NCBI RefSeq assembly: GCF_020297485.1
Contig: NZ_JAIWZC010000001.1
Span: 4,774,001-4,838,000, forward strand
Length of the DNA stretch: 64,000 nucleotides
DNA from: Enterocloster clostridioformis
Lineage (GTDB): Bacteria > Bacillota > Clostridia > Lachnospirales > Lachnospiraceae
Direction: 5' to 3'
Shown: piece after piece, positions 17,846 to 24,405 of the stretch
How the letters are laid out: every line of letters starts with the position of its first letter
Position numbering within the stretch: the first letter of the stretch is position 1
Program-made: the position numbers and the translations under genes
Notes under the pieces: generated by a model
Told to the model about the DNA's origin: nothing
The model's input: the letters and a program-made list of their open reading frames with translations, nothing else
Databases searched by the model: none

Positions 17846-18598
17846 ATGAATGAAAAAATAGCTCAGTTGAGAAAGATTCTGGATGATAGTACCTATACTG
17901 TGGCTCTCTGCGGTTCCGGTATGATGGAAGAAGGCGGGTTCATCGGTATTAAGAAACAGGATAAGGCATATGACATCGAGAACCGGTATGGCTACGGCGT
18001 TGAGGAAATGTATACCAGTGCATTTTACAATACCCGGCCGGAGCGATTTTTCGAGTTCTATAAAAAGGAGATGCTTCACAACGCGCCAAGGGACACTGCT
18101 TCCGGCCCGGCCCTGGCAGCCATGGAGAGGGCCGGAAAGCTTCAATGCGTCATAGACAGCAACATCTATGACAAGGCCCGCAGGGGCGGCTGCCGTTATG
18201 TTATAAATCTTCACGGAAGTATTTACCAGAACCAGTGCCCCAGATGTAAGAAAAAGTATCCCATTGGATATATTGCGGGTGCAAAGCGGATTCCAATCTG
18301 CAGGGACTGCAATGTTCCCATACGGCCCATGATTTCCCTGATTGGGGAGATGGTGGACAGTCAGAACATGACCAGGACCACAGAGGAGATAACAAAGGCG
18401 GATACCCTGTTATTGTTGGGGACCACCCTGGCTTCCGAGGTGTTCTGCCAGTACATACAGTATTTTGCCGGGCGGAACATGGTAATCATACATAAGCAGG
18501 AGCACTATCTGGATAAGGACGCAGATCTGGTGATATTGGACCATCCCATGAATGTGCTGCCGCAGCTGGGGTATGGGGAAGAGAAAACAGAAGAATAG
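17846..18598 (+). CDS. Divergent Sir2-like (sirtuin) protein
   Basis: About 250 residues from ATG 17846 (GAAGGGGG upstream); the frame could extend 23 codons further without a good site. A Sir2 fold is indicated by the Cys4 zinc pair 'CPRC' and 'CRDC', the 'VINLHGS' segment with the general-base His, 'SNIYD' in place of the usual QNID, and 'LLLLGTTLASE'. The NAD-binding GAGxS motif has become 'LCGSGMM' and the following PxFR is absent. It may be a deacylase of altered specificity or an ADP-ribosyl enzyme; activity cannot be read from sequence. Confidence 0.7.
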   Translation: MNEKIAQLRKILDDSTYTVALCGSGMMEEGGFIGIKKQDKAYDIENRYGYGVEEMYTSAFYNTRPERFFEFYKKEMLHNAPRDTASGPALAAMERAGKLQCVIDSNIYDKARRGGCRYVINLHGSIYQNQCPRCKKKYPIGYIAGAKRIPICRDCNVPIRPMISLIGEMVDSQNMTRTTEEITKADTLLLLGTTLASEVFCQYIQYFAGRNMVIIHKQEHYLDKDADLVILDHPMNVLPQLGYGEEKTEE

Positions 18599-18648
18599 AT
18601 ATATTTTCCTTTCAATTTTCTTACATTGGTTTAGAACCTGGGATTATA

Positions 18649-18657
18649 TGGTATACT
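18649..18657 (+). promoter_or_regulatory. Extended -10 promoter of the transpeptidase gene
   Basis: TGGTATACT fits the extended -10 pattern TGnTATAAT, 39 bp before ATG 18696. The -35 (TTTAGA, 18630-18635) is weak, as is common with extended -10 promoters. Confidence 0.45.
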
Positions 18658-18695
18658 AAATAAAATATAAAATAAGCGTAAGGAGATGGAACAGG

Positions 18696-19274
18696 ATGAA
18701 ATTCAGAAAATGTGCTGCAGCCGGAGCGATGGCACTGTGCCTGGCGGCAGCCGGTCCTCTGAGCGCCCTGGCCGGGCAGAGCGCGGGACCGGGGGCAGCT
18801 TACCAGCCTTCTGTCAATGGGGTGAACATCTATGTCAGCAAGATGGGGAATACGCTGACGCTGAAACAATATGCCCAGACCATAGGAACCTGGCCTGTAA
18901 AGCTGGGACGGCGGTCTGAGACAGGGGACAAGGTGCAGGAGGGAGATGAAATCACACCCTCCGGATCGTTCTATGTGTGCACGAGAAATGACCAGAGCAT
19001 ATGCTATCTGGCTCTGGGACTTTCCTATCCCAATGCCGAGGACGCAGAGCGGGGCCTGAGAGACGGCCTGATTAATGAGGAACAGTATCATGCCATCCTG
19101 GAGGCAAATAAGGCAGGCGTACAGCCGCCCTGGAATACTCCTTTAGGCGGGGCAATTGAGATACACGGGGACCAGGGCGGAGGAACCTCCGGCTGCATCG
19201 CGGTTACAAACGATGTGATGGATATTCTGTGGGAATACTGTCCTCTGGGAGTTCCTGTAACCGTTGGGCCGTAG
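18696..19274 (+). CDS. Secreted L,D-transpeptidase (YkuD domain)
   Basis: 192 residues. A Sec signal peptide (residues 1-26, basic start, Leu/Ala-rich core, 'ALA' cleavage) exports it. The YkuD catalytic signature is visible as 'GGAIEIHGDQGGGTSGCIAV' (about 153-172), with the conserved His and the nucleophile Cys in SGC. Such enzymes make 3-3 cross-links in peptidoglycan or attach proteins to it. Start ATG 18696 with a weakly spaced GGAG upstream. Transcribed alone, between the sirtuin and the CD3324-like gene. Confidence 0.8.
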   Translation: MKFRKCAAAGAMALCLAAAGPLSALAGQSAGPGAAYQPSVNGVNIYVSKMGNTLTLKQYAQTIGTWPVKLGRRSETGDKVQEGDEITPSGSFYVCTRNDQSICYLALGLSYPNAEDAERGLRDGLINEEQYHAILEANKAGVQPPWNTPLGGAIEIHGDQGGGTSGCIAVTNDVMDILWEYCPLGVPVTVGP

Positions 19275-19337
19275 TTATTTAGAAATGCCGTAATCTGGTT
19301 TAATTGAGAGATAAGGACGGTTTGGAAGGAGAAAATC

Positions 19338-19430
19338 ATGTGCAGGAATAAAAAGAAAAACAACAATGTCTGGCTCCATGCAAAGCCGGTAAGCTCAGCG
19401 GCGCCTGCATGGAGTAATATGCGCCGCTGA
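19338..19430 (+). CDS. Possible 30-residue leader peptide
   Basis: ATG 19338 follows GGAAGGAG with ideal spacing and opens a frame of 30 codons: Lys/Asn-rich start 'MCRNKKKNNNVWLHAKPVSS', ending at TGA 19428-19430. The frame runs through the nested inverted repeats described separately, so translation would disrupt their pairing. It could be an attenuation-type leader for the gene at 19485. No family recognised; it may not be translated. Confidence 0.4.
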   Translation: MCRNKKKNNNVWLHAKPVSSAAPAWSNMRR

Positions 19431-19447
19431 GATAAATGCTGGCTTTG
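19374..19447 (+). ncRNA. Nested inverted repeats forming alternative helices or a pseudoknot
   Basis: Three pairings overlap. A: CTCCATGCA 19374-19382 with TGCATGGAG 19406-19414. B: CAAAGCCGG 19381-19389 with CTGGCTTTG 19439-19447 (one G-U). C: CTCAGCGGCGC 19394-19404 with GCGCCGCTGAG 19421-19431. B encloses C, while A crosses C and overlaps B by two bases, so A excludes B or forms a pseudoknot with C. This is leader RNA of the gene at 19485. Confidence 0.55.
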
Positions 19448-19484
19448 CTTCCTTAAGAGTGATGAAAATAAGGAGTGAGCCAAC

Positions 19485-19748
19485 ATGAAATATGTCAACG
19501 CAAAGGCAGTCCTCCCCCATGGCCTGGTGGAGGAGCTGCAGGAATATGTACAGGCCGGATATATCTATATCCCGTCCAGGGAAAACCAGCACAAGGCCTG
19601 GGGCGAGCAAAGCGGCTGCCGCAGGGAACTGGCAGAGCGGAACGCCGGAATCGTGGATGCTTACCGGCAGGGGGTATCCCTGGAGGAGCTGGGGGATAAG
19701 TACTGCCTATCTGTCCATGCCATACGGAAAATTATATATCAGAAGTAA
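19485..19748 (+). CDS. CD3324-family HTH protein
   Basis: 87 residues. 'AKAVLPHGLVEELQEYVQAG' followed by 'YIYIPSRENQHKAWGEQSGC' and a C-terminal helix-turn-helix 'EELGDKYCLSVHAIRKIIYQ' identify the CD3324 family, small predicted DNA-binding proteins of Clostridia related to Mor-type activators. Start ATG 19485 after AGGAGTGAG. Preceded by the unusual structured leader and followed directly by a strong terminator. Regulatory target unknown. Confidence 0.75.
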   Translation: MKYVNAKAVLPHGLVEELQEYVQAGYIYIPSRENQHKAWGEQSGCRRELAERNAGIVDAYRQGVSLEELGDKYCLSVHAIRKIIYQK

Positions 19749-19751
19749 ACG

Positions 19752-19783
19752 ACAGGGAGCCGCAGCGCGCGGCTCCCTGTTTT
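19752..19783 (+). terminator. Rho-independent terminator, intron insertion point
   Basis: Perfect 12-bp stem: ACAGGGAGCCGC 19752-19763 and GCGGCTCCCTGT 19769-19780, 5-base loop, then TTTGTTTG. It ends the CD3324-family gene. The group II intron sequence begins immediately after the stem. Confidence 0.85.
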
Positions 19784-20083
19784 GTTTGCCCAGCATGGGC
19801 GTTTTCTAATGGGTGAAAGTCCCAAGTGCGCGTAGGCAACAACGAAGCACATAGCCGAACAGCAAGGGTGTCCGCCGTGAGACGGAATCTGAAAGAAGCT
19901 GTAAGCAAACCTCTGACCTGACGGACAGGAACCGCATATAAGGCTCGGAAATACGGATAAGGTGGCAAAAGGCACTGAAGTCCAAAAGGTTGCCGGAAGT
20001 ACGAGTAAATGCGGCAGGTACATGGAGGAAAAGAACACGCACCTTAACTGGGGAGGTCTCACAGGCGGTCTCATTAGCCGTAG

Positions 20084-20219
20084 TATAACTCGATTTAAAT
20101 AAGCTTACAATTTAAGCATTGGTAGTAATCTGATTTCTTGGCTTACGTGTCCGTGCTTTGGGCGCACGTTTCCCTTGGTTTTCAGGATAATAATGTAAAC
20201 TTATTAAAATCGAGTTATA
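20084..20219 (+). mobile_element. 136-bp MITE-like insertion inside the group II intron
   Basis: Terminal inverted repeats: TATAACTCGATTT at 20084-20096 and its exact complement at 20207-20219, extending inward to 26 bp with two mismatches. GTAG occurs on both sides (20080-20083 and 20220-20223) as a target duplication. Removing the element and one GTAG restores a continuous intron sequence of the kind seen in related introns (…GCCGTAG then TAACAACGAA…). No coding capacity; it would depend on a transposase elsewhere. Confidence 0.75.
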
Positions 20220-20355
20220 GTAGTAACAACGAATTGTGAGAAGTCAGCAGAAGCCATAGTAGTGAGGAAGTTCCTGTAATGGGGACGGAGCGAAGGGCTG
20301 AACAATCAATCAGTTGAAGTACGTTCCACTTCGTAGCCGGAGCATACGCCTGTCG

Positions 20356-21684
20356 ATGACTTCAAAGGCGGCAAAGGCAAAAGGGGCAGAAAGGAAACAA
20401 CGCATGGACACAAGCAGTCTCATGGAGCAGATATTAAGCAGGGATAATCTAAATGCGGCGTATCTGCAAGTCGTAAGGAATAAAGGAGCGGCAGGCGTGG
20501 ACGGGATGACCGTTGAAGAACTTGGCGCATATCTTTCGGAAAACGGCGAAAACATTAAGGAACAGTTGCGGACGAGGAAGTATAAGCCGAAGCCAGTCCG
20601 CAGGGTGGAGATACCCAAACCCGATGGTGGTACAAGAAATCTTGGAGTGCCAACAGCAGTAGACCGCTTTGTACAGCAGGCGGTGGCACAGGTGCTTACC
20701 CCGATATTTGAGGAGCAGTTTCACGACCACAGCTATGGATTCAGACCCAAGCGGTGTGCACAGCAGGCAGTCCTTAAAGCATTGGAAATGATGAATGACG
20801 GACACAACTGGATAGTGGATATCGACCTAGCGAAATTCTTTGACACAGTAGACCATGACAAGCTGATGACGATTTTCGGACGGACAATAAAGGACGGAGA
20901 TGTCATATCGGTGGTAAGAAAGATTCTGGTCAGCGGCGTAATGATTGATGATGAGTATGAAGATACGGTAGTCGGCACACCGCAGGGTGGAAATATCTCG
21001 CCGCTGTTAGCAAATATCATGTTAAATGAGCTGGACAAAGAACTGGAAGCAAGGAGGCTGGATTTCGTCCGGTATGCAGATGACCTTATTATAATGGTCG
21101 GGAGCAGACAGGCGGCAGAGCGGGTAATGAAGAGCGTGGCTCGGTTTATAGAGGAAAAGCTTGGACTGAAAGTGAACGCGGAAAAGAGCAGGGTTGATAA
21201 ACCAAAGGGCATTAAGTATCTGGGGTTTGGATTTTACTATGACTCATTTGCCAAAGGGTACAAAGCCAGACCACACCCGAAAGCGGCAGCAAAGTTCAAG
21301 GCGCAGATGAAGAAATATACAAGCAGGAGCTGGGGAGTGGGCAATGGTTATAAAATTGGGAAACTCAACCGGCTTATCCGAGGGTGGATAAATTATTTCA
21401 AAATCGGAAGCATGAAAAGGCTGTGCGCAAAAATGGACGGACAGATTCGGTATCGACTGCGCATGTGCATATGGAAACACTGGAAAACGCCAAAGAACAG
21501 GGAAAAGAATCTTATCAAACTTGGTCTGCCGCCAAATGCGGCACATGGCATTTCATATGCCAAAGGATATGCCAGAGTGTGCAGAAGCTGGAATCTCCAC
21601 ATTTGTATCAGTAAAGAGAGACTAGCTAAGTTTGGTCTTGTATCCATGGAAGACTACTACGCCGAAAAGGCTGTTACATGTTAA
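20356..21684 (+). CDS. ltrA: Group II intron reverse transcriptase/maturase
   Basis: About 442 residues from ATG 20356 (MTSKAAKAKG); ATG 20404 (MDTSSLMEQ) is an alternative. RT blocks are all present: 'RNKGAAGVDGMTVEEL', 'RRVEIPKPDGGTRNLGVPTA', 'YGFRPKRCAQQAV', 'VVGTPQGGNISPLLANIMLN', catalytic 'FVRYADDLIIM' and 'GLKVNAEKSRVDKPKGIKYL'. Domain X (maturase) follows, with 'GWINYFKIGSM' and 'HGISYAKGYARVCRSW'. No HNH endonuclease domain, so mobility would rely on reverse splicing. The frame is intact; the MITE lies upstream in the ribozyme part, not in the gene. Confidence 0.9.
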   Translation: MTSKAAKAKGAERKQRMDTSSLMEQILSRDNLNAAYLQVVRNKGAAGVDGMTVEELGAYLSENGENIKEQLRTRKYKPKPVRRVEIPKPDGGTRNLGVPTAVDRFVQQAVAQVLTPIFEEQFHDHSYGFRPKRCAQQAVLKALEMMNDGHNWIVDIDLAKFFDTVDHDKLMTIFGRTIKDGDVISVVRKILVSGVMIDDEYEDTVVGTPQGGNISPLLANIMLNELDKELEARRLDFVRYADDLIIMVGSRQAAERVMKSVARFIEEKLGLKVNAEKSRVDKPKGIKYLGFGFYYDSFAKGYKARPHPKAAAKFKAQMKKYTSRSWGVGNGYKIGKLNRLIRGWINYFKIGSMKRLCAKMDGQIRYRLRMCIWKHWKTPKNREKNLIKLGLPPNAAHGISYAKGYARVCRSWNLHICISKERLAKFGLVSMEDYYAEKAVTC

Positions 21685-21825
21685 GTTGATTGAACCGCCG
21701 TATACCGAACGGTACGTACGGTGGTGTGAGAGGTCGGAAGGCGAAATAATCGCCTTCCTCCTACTCGATTATTTGCAATCTGTGCTTTATTTTAAGAACA
21801 AAGGGGGAAAAACGCATTTAGGCAT

Positions 21826-21853
21826 TTGCATTTTTCATGGGCTGGTATATAAT
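21826..21853 (+). promoter_or_regulatory. Promoter of hydrogenase 1 leader
   Basis: TTGCAT 21826-21831, 16-bp spacer, TATAAT 21848-21853. The predicted start, near 21860, lies just before the first copy of the structured leader RNA. The promoter is downstream of the intron's 3' end, so intron insertion did not separate it from the gene. Confidence 0.65.
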
Positions 21854-21866
21854 CGGTACTGTTAAA

Positions 21867-22020
21867 AGCGGCATGTATCGCACGTAAGAGACTAAAGGAC
21901 AGTCTCTAAGTGCTCATAACGAGCCGCTGCACTAAGCGGTCAAAGGACGCCCGCCAAGTGCCAGCGGCATGTATCGCACGTAAGAGACCAAAAGACGGTC
22001 TCTAAGTGCTCATAACAAGG
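21867..22020 (+). ncRNA. Tandem structured leader RNA upstream of [FeFe]-hydrogenase 1
   Basis: Two copies of one fold. Copy 1: P1 AGCGGC 21867-21872/GCCGCT 21923-21928, P2 GCAC 21880-21883/GTGC 21910-21913, P3 AGAGACT 21887-21893/AGTCTCT 21901-21907, loop AAAGGAC. Copy 2: P2 21976-21979/22006-22009, P3 AGAGACC 21983-21989/GGTCTCT 21997-22003, loop AAAAGAC. Flanks ATGTATC, AAGTGC and CATAAC are identical. Copy 2 runs straight into the Shine-Dalgarno AAGGAGG (22017-22023) of the hydrogenase. A single copy precedes hydrogenase 2 at 50566. I do not recognise a known riboswitch family. The placement suggests control of translation start. Confidence 0.7.
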
Positions 22021-22030
22021 AGGCAGGAAT

Positions 22031-23554
22031 ATGCGAGGAGTGGAGACGCGTATACAGGAAATCAGACACAGGATATTCAGGGAAGTGGCAAGGATGGCCT
22101 ATCATACGGAATGGCCGGTGGATAAACGTATTGAAGAGCTTCCGTATAAAATTATACCGGGAGAAGTGGGTAATTTCCGCAATGACGTTTTTTTGGAGAG
22201 GGCTATTGTCGGGGAACGGCTCAGATTGGCCATGGGGCTTCCGTACCGCAGCGCGGCGGAACATGCGCCGGTTTCGGATAACATAGAAGCGGCGGACAGA
22301 CCGGAGACCTATTACACGCCTCCTCTGATTAATGTGATTAAATTTGCCTGTAATGCCTGTCATGAAAAGAGGGTATTTGTGACAGACGGCTGTCAGGGCT
22401 GCCTGGCCCATCCATGTGAGGAGGTGTGTCCTAAGGATGCCATCAAGCTGGACAGGACCAATGGACGCTCCCATATCAATGACGATAAATGCATCAAATG
22501 CGGAAGATGCGCGGATGTTTGTTCTTATAAGGCCATCATTATTCAGGAAAGACCATGCGCCGCCGCCTGCGGTATGGACGCTATTTCCACGGATGAGAAT
22601 GGAAAGGCGGATATTGATTACGACAAGTGCGTGTCCTGCGGAATGTGCCTGGTGAATTGTCCTTTTGGAGCCATAGCGGATAAGTCGCAGATATTCCAGG
22701 TCATACGCGCCATCCAGTCAGGGGAAAGAGTTTATGCGGCGGTTGCCCCGGCTTTTGTGGGACAGTTCGGTCCCAAGGTTACACCCGGCAAGCTGCGTGC
22801 AGCCATGAAGGCGCTGGGGTTTGCGGATGTATTTGAGGTAGCGGTGGGAGCTGACCTGTGCGCTACCCAGGAGGCGATTGACTTCATCCGGGAAGTGCCG
22901 GAAAAGCTTCCTTTTATGGCCACATCCTGCTGCCCGGCCTGGTCCATGATGGCTAAGAAGCTGTTTCCGGAGCATGCGGACTGTATTTCCATGGCATTGA
23001 CCCCCATGACCCTGACGGCAAGGCTGATTAAGCGGCACCATTCCAATGCAAAGGTTGTATTTATCGGTCCCTGTGCAGCCAAGAAGCTGGAGGCTATGCG
23101 TACAGACATACGAAGTGATGTGGATTTCGTTCTTACTTTTGAGGAAATGGACGGCATCTTTGATGCCCGTCATGTGGATGTGGAGAAGATAGAAGAAGAT
23201 CCGGAAGGCGTCAATGACGCTTCCACGGACGGCCGTAACTTTGCGGTGGCAGGCGGGGTGGCCAAGTCCGTGGTGGATGTGATTCACCAGCGTTATCCGG
23301 ATAAGGAGATTAAGGTAGCCAATGCAGAGGGCCTTAAGGAATGCAGAAAACTGCTGACCATGGCAAAGGCCGGGAAATACAATGGCTACCTTTTGGAGGG
23401 AATGGCGTGTCCGGGCGGATGCGTGGCCGGAGCAGGCACCATGCAGCCTATTAAGAAGTCCCAGGCCTCCGTGAACCTGTACGCATCCAAGGCAAAGCAT
23501 AAGACCTCCAATGAGACAGAGCATGTGAAGGAACTGGATAAGCTGGTGGATTAG
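22031..23554 (+). CDS. [FeFe]-hydrogenase 1, monomeric group-B-like
   Basis: 507 residues, cytoplasmic; reduces protons with ferredoxin electrons or oxidises H2. Cys-rich N-terminal part (C107-C133) and two [4Fe-4S] ferredoxin motifs (C154/157/160/164 and C200/203/206/210) feed the H-cluster domain. H-cluster motifs: L1 TSCCPAW 298-304, L2 GPCAAKK 346-352, L3 EGMACPGGC 456-464. L2 has Gly where many catalytic enzymes have Met, as in group B. Start ATG 22031 after AAGGAGG. It is transcribed alone, behind the tandem leader RNA. A paralogue with the same leader lies at 50629. Confidence 0.88.
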   Translation: MRGVETRIQEIRHRIFREVARMAYHTEWPVDKRIEELPYKIIPGEVGNFRNDVFLERAIVGERLRLAMGLPYRSAAEHAPVSDNIEAADRPETYYTPPLINVIKFACNACHEKRVFVTDGCQGCLAHPCEEVCPKDAIKLDRTNGRSHINDDKCIKCGRCADVCSYKAIIIQERPCAAACGMDAISTDENGKADIDYDKCVSCGMCLVNCPFGAIADKSQIFQVIRAIQSGERVYAAVAPAFVGQFGPKVTPGKLRAAMKALGFADVFEVAVGADLCATQEAIDFIREVPEKLPFMATSCCPAWSMMAKKLFPEHADCISMALTPMTLTARLIKRHHSNAKVVFIGPCAAKKLEAMRTDIRSDVDFVLTFEEMDGIFDARHVDVEKIEEDPEGVNDASTDGRNFAVAGGVAKSVVDVIHQRYPDKEIKVANAEGLKECRKLLTMAKAGKYNGYLLEGMACPGGCVAGAGTMQPIKKSQASVNLYASKAKHKTSNETEHVKELDKLVD

Positions 23555-23560
23555 AGCGTG

Positions 23561-23875
23561 TTAATCTTTCTCCGTCATGATTTCCAAAATGGTGCGGTCT
23601 GTCTGCGCCATGCCGGGATTGCTGATTCGTCCCATATTGCGGATAGCGCCCTCGGGTGTGGCGTGGCATATGCCGTCCTTTGGATCCAGTACGGTTCCGT
23701 CTACGGCCAGGCAGGCGCTCATAAGAACTGCCCCGCCGGCCGTGGCCAGCTTTTCATGCAGGGCTGTCCTGCCGGTAAGGGAGTATTCCTTCTGAAAGAT
23801 AGGCGTGAGAACTCCGTTTACTGTCCGGGCTGTGCGGACAATATTGGCGTGGGTGTTTCGTATTGTGCTGGCCAA
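23561..23875 (-). pseudogene. Unrecognised gene fragment, 5'-truncated
   Basis: 104 codons open on the minus strand, with protein-like composition ('NTHANIVRTARTVNGVLTPI', 'GGAVLMSACLAVDGTVLDP', 'GICHATPEGAIRNMGRISNP'). The only start available is a TTG without a ribosome-binding site, at the point where an AraC fragment begins on the other strand. I therefore treat it as the 3' part of a gene whose front was lost. I do not recognise the family. Confidence 0.4.
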
Positions 23876-24029
23876 GGATTGTCTGATTCATACAGATAAG
23901 CAGATGGCCCAGATTGTCCAGGAGGCAGGATATGCCAATCTGTCCAACTTTACAAGGAGGTTCAAGAGCTCAGAGAATATGACGCCGGGACAGTACAGGT
24001 ATTTGTATGGTGATGGGAAGAAAATATAG
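23855..24029 (+). pseudogene. AraC-family regulator, C-terminal remnant
   Basis: The last ~55 residues of an AraC/XylS DNA-binding domain: 'LIHTDKQMAQIVQEAGYANL' and 'SNFTRRFKSSENMTPGQYRY' are the second helix-turn-helix and the family signature. The first helix-turn-helix and the sensor domain are missing. The upstream frame is unrelated sequence. The fragment abuts a truncated minus-strand gene, marking a deletion junction near 23860. Its terminator remains. Confidence 0.75.
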
Positions 24030-24036
24030 ATCAGGT

Positions 24037-24088
24037 ATGGCAGGAGATATGACGGTGTGAGAAACGCCGCATCTCCTGCCATTTTTTT
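24037..24088 (+). terminator. Terminator after the AraC remnant
   Basis: ATGGCAGGAGAT 24037-24048 pairs perfectly with ATCTCCTGCCAT 24071-24082, followed by a T7 run starting at 24082. Confidence 0.75.
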
Positions 24089-24281
24089 ATTTGGCGGCCG
24101 GAACGGACCCTCTGTGGCAGATGCAAAAAACTTTGGTATTTGCCGCAAATTCAGTGTATTGAGTGAGATAAAGCCTTTTACTGGTAATAAATTTTTTGAT
24201 TAACATAGAAGGGCTGGATGCGTGAAAAAATTGTAAAAGATGCATAAATAATGAAATAAAATATAGTGCAACATTTATCTA

Positions 24282-24310
24282 TTGACAAATTTAAAAAATA
24301 GTAATAAGAT
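24282..24310 (+). promoter_or_regulatory. Promoter of the nucleoside ABC operon
   Basis: TTGACA 24282-24287, 17-bp spacer, TAAGAT 24305-24310, in an AT-rich stretch 95 bp before the lipoprotein gene. The other part of the 24089-24281 gap shows no gene. Confidence 0.65.
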
Positions 24311-24405
24311 TAAATCACGAAATAAATTTGGAAAAACGCTTTACTAAAAGCTTTTTCCTGGTAAAAGGAAACAATTACATTTCAGGTGAAGGAAGGAGTA
24401 GTTTT

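Larger units (their letters stand above)
19784..21769 (+). mobile_element. Group II intron (probably class C-like)
   Basis: Ribozyme parts flank a maturase gene. Domain I-like sequence begins after the terminator with 'GGGTGAAAGTCCC' (19805-19817). Domain V is recognisable at about 21691-21731 (GAACCGCCGTAT/GTACGTACGGTGGT pairing). Domain VI (about 21734-21769) ends with CTACTCGAT. Insertion directly behind a terminator stem and a maturase without endonuclease domain are class C traits. The 5' end is placed at GTTTG 19784 rather than the consensus GTGYG, so it is uncertain by several bases. A 136-bp insertion interrupts the ribozyme. Confidence 0.75.

Noticed and set aside
21867-22020. Known riboswitch class (glycine, THF, c-di-GMP, ZTP, NiCo/czcD) for the hydrogenase leader
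   Set aside because: Conserved bases and helix sizes that I remember for these classes do not match; a database search is needed to settle it.
23805-23855. First 17 codons of the plus-strand frame containing the AraC fragment
   Set aside because: They do not fit the AraC family and correspond to the antisense of the truncated minus-strand gene; only the later part is family-like.
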